From Aphanomyces cochlioides (Eukaryota; Oomycota; Saprolegniomycetes; Saprolegniales; Verrucalvaceae): DNA of 64,000 nucleotides. Positions 51,869 through 62,509 of this stretch are shown one piece after another (position 1 is the stretch's first letter; each line of letters begins with the position of its first letter). A program made the position numbers and the translations under genes. Below the pieces are notes generated by a model, which saw nothing but the letters and a program-made list of their open reading frames with translations, had not been told where the DNA came from and did no database searches. The DNA lies in NCBI GenBank assembly GCA_019828595.1, contig JAHQRK010000029.1:620001-684000 (forward strand), read 5' to 3'.

Positions 51869-54711
51869 TTATCCCAACCAACGTCAGTCAGTTATCAATC
51901 ATCTCGAGACAGCTCTCTCGGGGGAACAGAGGGACGAGCTTCACTCACCCATTACCTCCGACGAACTGTGCGCAGCTCTTAAGACCATGAAACCCAACAA
52001 AGCTCCTGGGCCAGATGGATGGCAAGTGGCGTTCTTCCTTGTCGCCCCTGACACCTTCTCAAAAATCCTGGTTCGCGTCTTTTACAGTCAAAAGCAGCAA
52101 CACGGGGTCCTGATTCCTCAACAACGACGCAGTGCCGTGATCTTACTCTATAAACACGGCAGTCGTTCAGATCCCGGCAACTGTCGTCCTATGGCGCTAA
52201 TGCCTGTGGAGGCGAAAATCCTATCACAAGCATTAGCAGCTGCATTGCGCCCGCCGAGAGAGAGTAACTTTACTGCGTAATAACAAATACTAGTAACAAA
52301 TATCACAAGCATTAGCATACCGCCTATCTGCTGTTGCACCCACCCTCATTCAACCCACACAAGCCGGCTTTGTCCGAGGCCGAAGCATGAGGGACCATAT
52401 TCTACTCATATCGGCTCTACAACACAAAGCAACGGAGGAACGGGCTGAATGGTATGCGACGTTCCTTGACTTTGCAAAAGCGTACGACCGCGTTGACCAG
52501 GTCTTCCTTTTTAACGTCATGACCTCATGAACATCGGACCGCAATACATGCCTTGGGTTCGTCTGCTATACTCTAAGCCACAAGTGCATTACTTCTTGAT
52601 GGCACACTGGTCCCCAGCATCTACCCCAACCGAGGTGTCAAACAAGGCTGCCCCAATCGTGCCTGTTATTTGACCTGTATATTGAACCTCTTGGTGCAAT
52701 GCTCCGTGCATCGCCTGAATGGGGCACTCCTGTCGGTGACGCACAGCCTCTGACCTGCGTTTTTTTGCCGACGACTCCACGATCCTTTCGAACTCACTAG
52801 AATCGGCAGAGTTTCAAGTGGACCATATCGTTCGGTCCTTTTGCGAAGTGTCTGGGGCTGCACTGAACCTTTCGAAGTGCACAACGTTAGTCCTGAACAA
52901 CCATGAAACACCCGCAGGACGACCAAGCGCTACTATATCGGCCACTGGAGTCCCAATTAAATATCATGGAATACACATGGATCACAACATAAACCCTTCA
53001 TACCAAGTACAACTGACGCGCGACAAAAACTTGGCAGCGTACTCAAAATGGAGGTGCCACGGTCGAACCCTACTTGGTCGTAAAGCTCGAGCATCGTCCC
53101 TCATCTTACCTTTGATTTGGCATGTGACAGCAGTCCAAGTTGTCTCAGACGACAGAATCAAAGTCTGGCAACGAGTACTGAACAATTTCGTCCTCGGCTG
53201 CAATTCCATTGAGGATCCAAAATTCTGACCCCTTCTCCATAACACTTGGAAGCATGACAAGATCTTGGGACTTGGCATTCCGCACATAGCGTCTTCCATC
53301 CACTCGCAACGCTTGATCCTACTTCAGAAACTCATACTGGCAGCAAGTTCCACGCCTAGGCCTACGTGGGCTTACCTTGTCCTTGAACAGTTTGAGCACT
53401 GCCTCCAAACGCTCTACCGATCATCGCACCCCTTCGATTTTCTTTGGTACGCTCCACAAGCAAACTCTGACTGGACTAACATTTACGAACTCCACCCACT
53501 ATGGAGAGATGTCTAGTCTGCATAGTCCAAGGTCCCTCTCGACCGGCGCTTGCTCAAACAACCCGATCTTGCTGGCACACTCAGCCTTCCCTTCTGGCTC
53601 ACAAATTACCTTCCATTTTTCGATGCAGATGGACGAAACGCCTCAAACCTAGCATGCACGGCAATGCTTCAACGATGGTGTCTTCATGGAGCAGGGAACG
53701 GTATTCATAGCCTCCTCGACATACTATGGAGGCTTTAGGCCAACTTTCGATTCCTTTCGGGCAACTTTATCGGCCGGCAACCGTGAAATGTCAGTTTCCC
53801 TGCATAGGGGACGTATCCGTTTCGATTTGGTTGAGAGATCCAGTACAGTTTACAACCACATTGCCAGGATGTATGAAGCCACATGCATTAGACTGGGAAT
53901 ACATCAGGACGTCCCTCTCGGCGACACACCAGCCACTGCCCATGTTTTCAACACTACCATCAAAGATAAACGTGTTCCATTCGAGCTCTGGCCGAAGCGT
54001 CTCGTTGCTCGCACCGCGTACCATGGCCCTGTGTTGACAAAACCTCACCCGACCCGCACAGAGTCTCGCACCGATTGCACTGCAGCACATTCGTACATGC
54101 GTCTCGTCCGGAAATCCATGAAATGGCTGACACCCGTACATGCTGACGTCTGGCTTAGAATTGTGCTGCGTATGATTCCCGTCAATTATCGATTCTTCTA
54201 CCGCCAGTCTGAGGAGCCTGGTTCTATCTTATGCACGAATGGTTGCGGCGCTGTTGAGACGGAGTCTCACGCGTTCCACGATTTTGCAAAGATCACACCT
54301 CTCTGGGATATGCACAGTAGGTTTGGAACCACTTTGGAGCGACATTCTCCTGGGACGCCATCATTAACTTGGACAAGTTTACTGTCAACGAGCGCCACAA
54401 ACGCCACCAAGACGCTCTCTTCCAACTATGGACAATGTTGTGTGGTGTATCCCTGCATCTGCTCTGGCGCCATCACAATCTCACCTTACACCAACAACGG
54501 CGATTCCCCCCACCAACCATACTCATGGAGCTTTCCTTTGTTCTCTGGATGGCGACTGTGCGTCGGTGGATGCGCACTCTTAACTCCGGACCCTGACAGA
54601 CTTCAATAGATTCAAATCCTTGAGGAACTTCTCAGTCGTCAACCCTATCGGGAACTCAGAACGAAACATCCGCGATGCCTGGATCTTGAGGCAACATTTG
54701 ACGTCCACTAA
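51869..54711 (+). pseudogene. LINE ORF2 reverse transcriptase pseudogene (L5)
   Basis: Domain order: RT finger motif NKAPGPDGW (51996-52022), then CRPMALMPVEAKILSQALA. Palm motif A is FLDFAKAYDRVD (52462-52497), followed by a damaged GVKQGCP region near 52632. The catalytic FFADD is at 52761-52775, then SFCEVSGAALNLSK, the C-terminal region and HADVWLRIVLRMIPVNYRF. The knuckle CTNGC...HAFHDF has lost its last cysteine. The stop after LEATFDVH is at 54709-54711. Breaks include an insertion at 52239, frameshifts near 52525, 52590, 52653 and 53700, and stops at 53226 and 53514. The family copies its RNA into target DNA; this copy is dead. Confidence 0.87.
52239..52300. mobile_element. 62-bp insertion flanked by a 17-bp duplication
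   Basis: The reading frame of L5 would continue ILSQALA-YRLSAV if these 62 bp and one copy of the flanking tatcacaagcattagca were absent. That 17-bp word occurs at 52222-52238 and again at 52301-52317, as expected of a target-site duplication. The insert ends in aatactagtaacaaa and matches nothing else I see here. It could be a truncated retroposed scrap. Confidence 0.7.
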
Positions 54712-54924
54712 ACCAATGGGGCTCTATCGCCCCTCACAACCATTTCCATTGTACTGAACGGCCCATTGTAGCAATGCTAGATTGGATTTCAGGACTGGGT
54801 TGAGCCCATAGGCAAGATTATATAGCTTGTTAATCAAGTTAACAGAATCCTTTGACAGCTAGACTACTGGGGAAATATACATCAATTTAACGGATAGTAC
54901 GCAGGCGCATACATTCTGTGAACA

Positions 54925-56084
54925 ATGTCGGTCACCTCCAGCAACATCTTGCAAGCCATCGCTAGCGCCTCCAACGAGCCACCTGTAGGCCCTGTGGAGG
55001 TTCCTTCGACTGGTTCCATTGGCTCTGAGCCGAATGCACCTTCGACGCCTTTTGCGGCTTCGCGCCGTCGCCTGGATGAAGCTTGCAGCCAGCCAGCCGA
55101 TCAGGACGATGCGACCGCCGTGCTAAGCGAAACCAGTCCAACAAGCAATGTTTGGGACTTCCAACATGAGAAACGTTGCCAGCAAGACGCCAAGTCTCGC
55201 CGCGATGTCGGTTTCCAACGACCTACCATGGATCAGCTGCGTCCCATTGTGGACCTTCTGGCCACCAATGCTGCCACCGGAAACGCCTTGCTCGATGCGT
55301 ATGAGGCGTACGGTCAAGACTCCAGTCGACCCGTCGTGGGCTACGTCAAGATCGCGACAGGTGCGCACACCCTCTCTATGGACGAAGGCAAGGCGCTCAA
55401 AGCCATGCTTTTTGACAACCATGACACTGAACCTCTCCCAGGATTGGCTGATATTGTTCAGGTCCGTAAAGACCTGGCCAATCAGCAACTAATCTTGGGC
55501 GTCGCCTCGTACGGGTGATTGATCAGCCCTCAGGAGCCGCTGAAAACAGAAATTGACATCCTTTCATAATATAGGAAGATATTTGTGGATGTAGCCTCTA
55601 TTGCATTGACCTTATTTTTATCGGCTCAGGAAATTCACGACAACAGGTCATCGTTCGATGAAAATACCAGCGCGGCCACTATTATCCAGTTGACACAAGG
55701 TAAAGTAGATAAAACGAAGTCATCGGTTAAGGGCCTCATTCAAGTAGTATTTTCTGGCATCCCTGCTTTAGGTCAAAATTTGCTCCCATGTACTGTTGTC
55801 TCTGTTTTATCGATTTTCAGTCGCATTCCCATGTCATGCCACATGCAACAGATCGCGAATTTCATTGGATAAAATATTTTTCGTCGGAATTTGGAAAAAG
55901 AAAAGATCTCTATTTTGATTGGCTACATCATCCCATAAGATTTTTGATTGGCAACATCGATCCATTCGAGTTCACCATGATTGCTCAATGGCTCCCTAAC
56001 GACAACGGAGATGTAGAGGGTCAATCCGTTCCCGAGAGCGTATCGCAAAGAATCATCTCGACTAAATCTCGCATCATCAGATGA
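54925..56084 (+). CDS. Hypothetical protein, predicted three-exon gene
   Basis: Not recognised. The ATG at 54925 has A at -3. Exon 1 runs to about 55514 and reads as a Ser/Pro/Ala-rich N-terminus followed by a charged stretch (WDFQHEKRCQQDAKSRRD) and TMDQLRPIVDLLATNAATGN. Without splicing it stops at 55516-55518. An intron from 55509 or 55515 (both donors keep the frame) to AG at 55574, then a second GTAGTA...TTTTCAG intron at 55744-55820 (77 nt), join it in frame to FVDVASIALTLFLSAQEIHD and to FHWIKYFSSEFGKRKD. The stop is at 56082-56084. Total about 338-340 aa. Two independent in-frame introns support a real gene. Exon 1 is GC-richer than exons 2-3, so a chimera of LINE ORF1-like sequence and local DNA is the alternative. 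It starts 51 bp after the L5 terminus. Confidence 0.45.
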
Positions 56085-56412
56085 CGCTGCTGTCGCAACA
56101 ACGACAAGACCACTGCAACTTCTGGTTTCATGGCAGCCAGAAACTTGAACGACTCAAAAAGTGAAAAAGAGGTAAAATCTCATGCTTCATCCACTTTTGG
56201 AAAAAACACCCCAAAAGTGGATGAGAATAATTTTGATTGACTACGTCTCATTCAAAAATCTACTTGATTTTGAATGAGACGTAAGGCCCTAAAATGAAGG
56301 AATATCGATGACAAGTCAGAAAATTCAATCACTATTTTTTTCTCAATTTTACAGCCTGAGAGTAAATATATCTCGAATATTAATTCAAACCAGACTATAT
56401 CTCAGACACTAA
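56085..56412. other. AT-rich gene-free stretch with two adjacent hairpins
   Basis: No open frame of note. It contains strong inverted repeats at 56187-56224 (arms tcatccacttttgg / ccaaaagtggatga, 10-nt loop) and at 56242-56283 (arms of 17 paired bases with one bulge, loop tactt). These could be transcript-end structures of the upstream gene or remains of a small transposon. Confidence 0.6.
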
Positions 56413-56705
56413 GGGCGTGTTCGGTTGAAATTTGATTCTGACTCTTGATTCTGTTACAAATTCCCAGTGCAAAACTCGCCTGGTTTTTCCTCGGAGTCTA
56501 CAAACATTTCGAATAATCAGCATTCACTCTGAGGATCACTTCTCCAACTTATGGAGATGTGATTCTTGTGATTCAGGCTAATCCCAGAAATTTGATTCTC
56601 CCAATATGAGACACATGTGCCAAGTGGATAAAAGTGGATGATCTATGTAAAGGCTGGGCGAGAATCAACAGAATCGAGTCAAATCAGGGACAACCGAACA
56701 CGCCC
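56413..56705. mobile_element. PIF/Harbinger (Tourist)-type MITE, 293 bp
   Basis: Perfect 15-bp terminal inverted repeats, gggcgtgttcggttg at 56413-56427 and its reverse complement at 56691-56705. They are flanked by the 3-bp direct repeat TAA (56410-56412 and 56706-56708). A TAA/TTA duplication and termini starting GGGC.TGTTCGG are typical of Tourist MITEs mobilised by PIF/Harbinger transposases. No coding sequence inside. Confidence 0.88.
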
Positions 56706-56708
56706 TAA

Positions 56709-57893
56709 TAATTGGTTTCAGAATCCGAAAAATGTTGTGTTGTATACGGATATTTAGTGGAAGCGTTGTGCTCATACCCCAACATTTTCCTTTTTTGAAG
56801 CTTAAATCTATCTCGATATTCTTTAAAAATCAAATTTTGACTTGAATATTGTAAGGAATAAAAAACACTCTTTTCATGAGCCAGAAAGAAATAACGTAGG
56901 GTAGAAATCACAAAGCTAAGAGCAGCCAATCAATGTGCAGCAAAAACCAAATCAAGGCACAACAATGGAATTGATCATGAATAAAGTAGAGTACCTCGCG
57001 CTTAAACCAGCATGACATAGTCGCCCGATGCACAACTCGGTTGAATAGCATGTTGTATTGTTGCAGTTAGATTGAATTTGGAGCTTAACACACTAGATAT
57101 AACTCATCAAGTGTCCGACAAAACAAACTGCACGACTGTCACACACCCTTGGTCATTTAATGCATTTCATTTGAATGTCCTTTGCTCTATTTCTCTCGTT
57201 TGCTCTTAGTCTTATTGCAATTTTATGCTTATCTAACAAAAGCCCACAAAGGTTACATTTCAGGTATTGGAGAAGTTGTTATTCTAGCATCAAGCTGGAC
57301 GCAACGAGTGCTAAACTTAAGTGCCATGAAAACGTCTATAAACAAAAGTACATGTTGCTTCTAGAAGCTAACAAATTAATATGAAGGACCTGAACTCGAG
57401 TAAACTTTTATGCAATCTACAAACTAGTATGCCAATCAAGTGAGATCATGTTTTACAGCACTGACAGGTTAAAGATATCTCTTTCGCATGACCTGGAATG
57501 AGGGGTAAAGAGTTGACTGGAAAACATCCATCGCTCGCTCTTTTTGATACATTCTATTCTACACAACCCTATTCAAATTCACGACATTCATATTACTTGA
57601 GCACTGCCATTCTGTAGCCACCATGCCTAGAAGACAGCAAGAGCTGGTCTTCATGCCCATGAAATGCTCCAAACTAGTTTATTTGGCTTATTGGCCAATG
57701 AAACTGTTAATATAATTTGATTGGCTAATATTTGTTCCGTCAGGATACCGTCACAACGTTCTCCGTTGATAGCTCAGCAAATCATCCACTCAAAACCACA
57801 AATTTGACCAAAAAGCGAATTTATTTCTCAAATCGATTTCATCATATTGAAGTGGTGTGTGTCAGTTTGTGTTTTGCGTGAGTTAGGTGGCAG
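56709..57893. other. AT-rich region without a recognisable gene
   Basis: Only short frames. One at 57175-57384 (69 aa, ATG) begins with a hydrophobic stretch (MSFALFLSFALSLIAILCLS) that looks like a signal peptide, but nothing else supports it. The part from about 57800 (caaatcgatttcatcatattgaag) resembles a diverged copy near 58660-58687. Confidence 0.5.
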
Positions 57894-58171
57894 ACTAATT
57901 TTAAATTTTTAATTCTAGCCAATCAGAGAAGCCCGTTCGATTCGGAATCGATTCGAAACCTCGGTCGATTCAAACCGTTCCTCACAATTTTGTATCAAAA
58001 GCACAATATAGAAAATACTGATAAATGATTGGCTAGTCGATTGTTAGTCGATTTTGCCCAGTCCAATTTGGAATCGAATGAATAATATGATCAACAAATA
58101 CGATTTTTGGTTCCGTTGTCATGCGCCCCGCGAATGTGTTTCGTGCCTGGGGTGTTTCCTCCTCTTTGATC
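57894..58171. repeat. 278-bp dispersed repeat, copy A
   Basis: Nearly identical in direct orientation to 62678-62955; I see only about four differences. It starts gactaattttaa and ends cctcctctttgatc. An internal 80-bp part, from about gttcgattcggaatcg to aagcacaata, is repeated again at 58177-58252. No gene inside, and no TG...CA termini, so it is not an LTR. Confidence 0.88.
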
Positions 58172-58176
58172 TTTGC

Positions 58177-58252
58177 CGTTCGATTCGGAATCGATTCGAA
58201 ACCTCGGTCGATTCAAACCGTTCCTCCCAATTTTGTATCAAACGCACAATAT
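58177..58252. repeat. Partial third copy of the internal part of the 278-bp repeat
   Basis: Matches about 57930-58011 in direct orientation with a few substitutions (cctcCcaattttgtatcaaaCgcac). It follows copy A almost immediately, so this end was locally duplicated. Confidence 0.8.
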
Positions 58253-58535
58253 TGTCTGATTGACTCAAAATTTCCGAACTTGGCTGAAATCGATCAAAGT
58301 TTGAATCAATCACCAAATCGAACCAGCCAATCAGCGTCCAGAGTTTGTTTAAACACACACAAAACACACCAACACACACACATTAATTCATGTACCTTCG
58401 GATTATACTTGAATTCACTATTGCCAGATTGATCACACAAGTTTTGTCGATTTTGATCAAAACTGTAAATTTGGACGAAAAAGACAATAATATAAAAATA
58501 TTACTTGCAGGTGGTTCACGCAGCATTCATATTTA
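58253..58535. other. AT-rich spacer, no gene seen
   Basis: Contains a CA-rich tract (acacacacaaaacacaccaa region, 58352-58382) and one ccaatcag motif at 58327. No credible open frame. Confidence 0.5.
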
Positions 58536-59011
58536 GGGCCTGGTCGGGGAAGAAATCCATCCCTGCCATAAAGGAACGTTATCCGGAATATTTTGGAAGT
58601 TTTTTTGAAAAATCTTGTCAATTTCTGTCTAATTTGTATTTTTGACCAAAAATCAAATGCATTTCCAAATCGATTTGACCATACTGAAGCCAAGTTCAAC
58701 AGAATATTGGTCAAATTAATTGCATGTGAGTTAGGGTGTGTTTGGGTGTGTTTTGCGTGAATTAGTTAAATATTCGATTCTGATTGGCTGCGAGATTCGG
58801 AAATCGATTTAAAAAATCGATACATTTCCAGCCCATCTCACTATTTAGAATGAATCTCACAATATCAAAAAGTATATTTTCGATTTTCTTGAAAATGTGT
58901 CCTGCCTGAGTTTATCCGAAAAGCATGAACGACTCCATTATCTGGAAATTATTGGAATTGACCAATCAGAAGCCTGAATCCGCATGGAGGGAATGTTCGG
59001 CGACCAGGCCC
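58536..59011. mobile_element. PIF/Harbinger-type MITE, 476 bp
   Basis: Terminal inverted repeats of 11 bp, gggcctggtcg at 58536-58546 and cgaccaggccc at 59001-59011, flanked by TTA on both sides (58533-58535 and 59012-59014). It belongs to the same transposon class as the element at 56413 but has a different internal sequence, so it is another family. The interior holds diverged versions of local sequences (accaaaaatcaaatgc, tctgattggctgcg) and no coding capacity. Confidence 0.8.
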
Positions 59012-59014
59012 TTA

Positions 59015-59170
59015 CTTCGTCGGATCACCAAAATTGTTTTACGTGGTGAATATTCATATCATAAAACGTTAATGGCATCATGACCGTTTCGACACGATAT
59101 CACACTGTGGATCACACCAGTTTCTACTGGTTAAAATTAAGAAAATTCCCAAAGTCTCATGTCCCTCAAG
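59015..59170. other. Short AT-rich spacer
   Basis: No gene. It contains atcacactgtggatcacacc (59091-59110), which recurs with one change at about 60625-60644. Confidence 0.5.
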
Positions 59171-60018
59171 CAGAGTTGTGATACGTTACGTTAAATATCG
59201 TAATGTACGGTATTACGTTACGTTATTTCGAATCGTATTACGATACGATATAACTATAACGTACGTCATTACGTACGTTATTTTTTACCGTAATACCGTT
59301 TTACGTTATAAGGTATATTTACCAATTAATTTAATCATTTTAATGGATTTAAGTGGTAACATGAGGCTAAAATAATGCTTTTCACCATCTGCAACCCAGT
59401 CTCTTAATTCCCCAGCAAGCTAGACGCCTAACTAATCATAGACTAGCTTATATAAAGTGATGCAATAGAGTGTGTAGTATCATGTAATCGAGCATTCTGC
59501 AATAATCAAGGAAAGGTTATATACTACCCAGTAATTTAAAGCTGCTGATGGAGTTCTTGTCCATAAATGAATGACAGCACAATTCGTCCTGTACATGTGC
59601 AGTACACCCAAACTTCTCCATGGTGTCGAAAGCGCATTGCCCAATATCGCGTGCAGAGAGCAATCCTACCTTCATCACACTTAAGTTGTCCACTCTGACG
59701 CCGTTCATTGTGTAGTTATATTATAACTACACAGTTGACGAACTCATCATGATCACGTTTGGCATCCAGCAACTCGCCTACATCAACATAGATCGCTCAG
59801 TCCACACATGGACTTTATCTTGTGAATAGATTTTGGCTCACCATCAATTAATATAATATATAAGAAGGCATTGCGCCTGCGACATTAAAATAACGTATCA
59901 AAATGTAATACGGTATTACGTTACGTTAAATATAACGTATATCGGAATACGTTACGTTATGAATTTTCCGTACTAAAATACGTTATATCATAACGTATCG
60001 TAACGTATCACAACTCTG
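59171..60018. mobile_element. Non-autonomous hAT element, 848 bp
   Basis: Perfect 20-bp terminal inverted repeats beginning cagagttgtgatacg, at 59171-59190 and 59999-60018. They are flanked by an exact 8-bp direct repeat, ccctcaag (59163-59170 and 60019-60026). An 8-bp duplication with CAGAG termini is diagnostic of hAT transposons. Both ends are filled with many acgttacgtta / tacgttat variants, as in subterminal transposase-binding arrays. No transposase remains. The middle (about 59517-59708, minus strand) has a 63-codon frame that may be a captured gene piece. A small palindrome, gtgtagttat/ataactacac, lies at 59708-59730. Confidence 0.9.
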
Positions 60019-60026
60019 CCCTCAAG

Positions 60027-60902
60027 CGAGGCAAAGAAGTCGTTTGAATGTCGTGCTGTAGGATTTCTAGTGAGCTGAATCGCATAGAGTGTACACGATG
60101 TACACGTGAGGTTCGTTTTTGTCGTGAATTTACGACTCTGACGTCGTGTGGTCACTATTTTTTGGACAACGCACTGATTTATCTTTGCCGATTTTCTGCT
60201 AACGTCCTTCACAAACATCAGTGCTGTGTTAGATTACTAGGCCAGGATTAACAACGCGAGAAGACAACAACAATTCCGTGCGCATACGACAAGTATTTCC
60301 TTTAAAGAAGCGCAAGCAAAGCTGACCACAAACCTTGTGGCTAATGTAGCTCTCTCTAAACTAAAAAACAACCCCTTATCTCAACACGGAAAGCAACATG
60401 CTGTCTGAACTAACTGATAAATGCAATCGTAGTGTTGAAATATCAGGAACTCTATGTTTGAGACGCCCGTATTTCTGCGGTAGAAGGGGAAACGATAACA
60501 AGCAGCGCCGCGCGAAGCGCGGCGCTCCTGAGCTCAGAAAACAAGGCATACATCTTAGAACAACGCTTTATTGAAATTTGTATGCAGTGTGACAAGTGTG
60601 ATTTCCATACAAAATGACTCGCAGAAGAAATCACACCGTGGATCACACTTGAGTGTGATAAATACCACATCAAATATCTCAATTTTTTCTGTAGTTTTGA
60701 CCAATGAAATTCGATATCTCACAACAAATTTACTTTTGATTGGTCAGATTTCTAAAAATACAACCTTGGTGTGATTTTGTACATAACATGTGTGGATCGT
60801 GGATAATCCTACTACCGGTATTAATAGTGGTTGCTTACGTGTTGGTATTAATAACATCGTCTATTAATATATCTCGAAGGCTTGTCTGTACACGTAATGT
60901 GA
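60027..60902. other. Intergenic stretch between the hAT and mariner elements
   Basis: No convincing gene. It holds a GC-rich perfect hairpin at 60504-60526 (agcgccgcgc / gcgcggcgct, loop gaa), which stands out from the AT-rich surroundings. A palindrome atcacact-tg-agtgtgat lies at 60637-60654. Confidence 0.5.
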
Positions 60903-61117
60903 TACTACTCTGGAATTTTTTATATGCAGGTTTTTGTTCAAACCTCCAAACAACCCTCAATTTTCAGGAAACGACTGTGGATTGGGTATATTTTAGCAAA
61001 TCAAAGTGCATAGATTCCAATGGTTCTCGTTTCGCCAAAATCGGAGCAGTAGATCAGGAGAATCTGAATAGTGACCAACTCTATACTTTAATCAAGTCAC
61101 CTTCACTTGTCTTTGAG

Positions 61118-62509
61118 ATGAATATTGACAACATCCTCAACACTGAGCCTGTGCGACGACGAGTCCTGACGAACGAGGAGCGCCGAGCCGTTATGCTACA
61201 TCTGCTCTCGATCAGCCATGATGGACGGCTACCACATGGCGCTCTCACAAAGACTGCTTCGATCTTTAAGACAAGCCAAGCCACGGTATCCCGCGTGTGA
61301 GATGCTGGAGTTGAATCATTACTCAACGGAGCGCCACACGCGATCGTCGACAGCAAGAAATCGAACTGCGGAAGGAAGCCGGTGGATCGGCAGGCCATCA
61401 AATCGAAAATCAAGACGATCCCTGTTCACAAGCGACGATCCTATCGATCTCTCGCAAAGCAAACCGGTGTTTCGCACACAACAATCCGTAAACTAGTGCG
61501 AGAAGGTACAGTGAAGATTCGCAGTAGAACTCTCAAACCATCTCTAACAAAGAGTCATGAGCTTGCTAGACTCGAGTTCTGTATGTCAAATGTTGACAAT
61601 CAACACTGGCGAATGAATTCAATGTACAATGTCGTCCACGTGGACGAAAAATGGTTCTGGATGGATGAACTCACTAAGCGAATCTACATATGTGATGACG
61701 AAGTTGTCGAAGACTTTGATCGCACCTGCCCCAACAAAAATGCTCGAACCAAAGTAATGTTCCTGTGTGCCCTTGCGCGCCCAAGACTCGTGAATGGGCT
61801 TTGGTTTGATGGGAAATTGGGGATCTGGCCTTTCGTTGAAGCTCTCCCTGCCAAGCGCTCTAGTCGAAATCGGCCGGCGGGAACAATTGAGACAAAATCG
61901 ATCAGTGTGACACGAGAAGTCTATCGTGATTTTTGCATCAACAAAGTCCTTCCAGCCATTCGATCACGTTGGCCAGTTCCGTTTCGACACGAGAGAATCA
62001 TTGTTCAGCATGATAACGCTTCAGCGCATGGTATTTGTGATGATTACTTTGATAGAGAGTGCAAGCGAGACGGTATGTAGAATGATGTAGAACTGGTGTG
62101 ACTTATGAATAGTTACTATATAGGTTGGAATATAAGCTGGTCGTTCCAGCCACCAAAGAGTCCTGACCTAAATGTGTTGGACCTCGGTTTCTTTCGTTCT
62201 ATTCAAACTCTACAATATGAAATCCAGTCGGACACCATTGAAGAGCTCATATCTGCCGTTATCGACGCTTATGCAGCCGTGCCAAGACAAACAGCCGACA
62301 ACATATTCGTCACATTGCAGAGTGTGATGATTCAAGTCATGGAGTGCCGTGGGGGGAACAAGTTCAAGATGCGCCACATGTACAAGGCAGGCATGAAATC
62401 ATCGCCCGAGTCCTTAGATGTCGATCCACAACTGGTGCTCGATTGCCAAGACTTTCTTCTCGACGCTCAATTGACTAGCAAGATCGGCACACTTACAATC
62501 TCGAGCTAG
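61118..62509 (+). pseudogene. Mariner-like transposase gene, one intron, one internal stop
   Basis: Encodes a cut-and-paste DNA transposase. ATG at 61118. The N-terminal helix-turn-helix region reads LTNEERRAVMLHLLS...SQATVSRV. A TGA at 61298-61300 interrupts it where family members usually have Trp. The same frame then continues (CGRKPVD, RRSYRSLAKQTGVSHTTIRKL). Catalytic residues of the DDxD triad: HVDEKWFWMD, VQHDNASAH, SPDLNVLDLGFF, with 38 residues between the second and third Asp once spliced. Two stops at 62078 and 62099 fall inside a predicted 51-nt intron, 62073-62123 (GTATGT...TATATAG). Removing it restores KRDGW-NISWSFQPPKSPD in frame. Product about 446 aa counting the stop position. 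Ends TAG 62507-62509. It lies inside matched terminal repeats. Confidence 0.9.
62073..62123 (+). other. Predicted 51-nt spliceosomal intron in the transposase gene
   Basis: GTATGT donor, tatatAG acceptor. It contains two in-frame stops (TAG 62078, TGA 62099) and sits between the second and third catalytic Asp. Because 51 is a multiple of three, the frame is unchanged either way, and only splicing removes the stops. The joined codons give the conserved DGW...QPPKSPDLN run. Confidence 0.75.

Larger units (their letters stand above)
51869..54874 (+). mobile_element. Non-LTR retrotransposon copy L5 (3.0 kb, reverse transcriptase present)
   Basis: The longest copy. It starts directly at the L4 terminus and ends with the family terminus at 54818-54874 (last bases actactggggaa). 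It contains the reverse transcriptase, the C-terminal region and the 3' UTR but no endonuclease domain, so it too is 5'-truncated. It is interrupted by a 62-bp insertion at 52239. Confidence 0.87.

Noticed and set aside
57175..57384. Small secreted protein gene
   Set aside because: An ATG and a hydrophobic N-terminus are present, but the 69-aa frame has no other support and lies in transposon-rich AT DNA.
60740..61117. N-terminal extension of the transposase upstream of 61118
   Set aside because: The frame is open, but the first usable codon is GTG, it runs out through the mariner terminal repeat into flanking DNA, and mariner proteins start near the helix-turn-helix.
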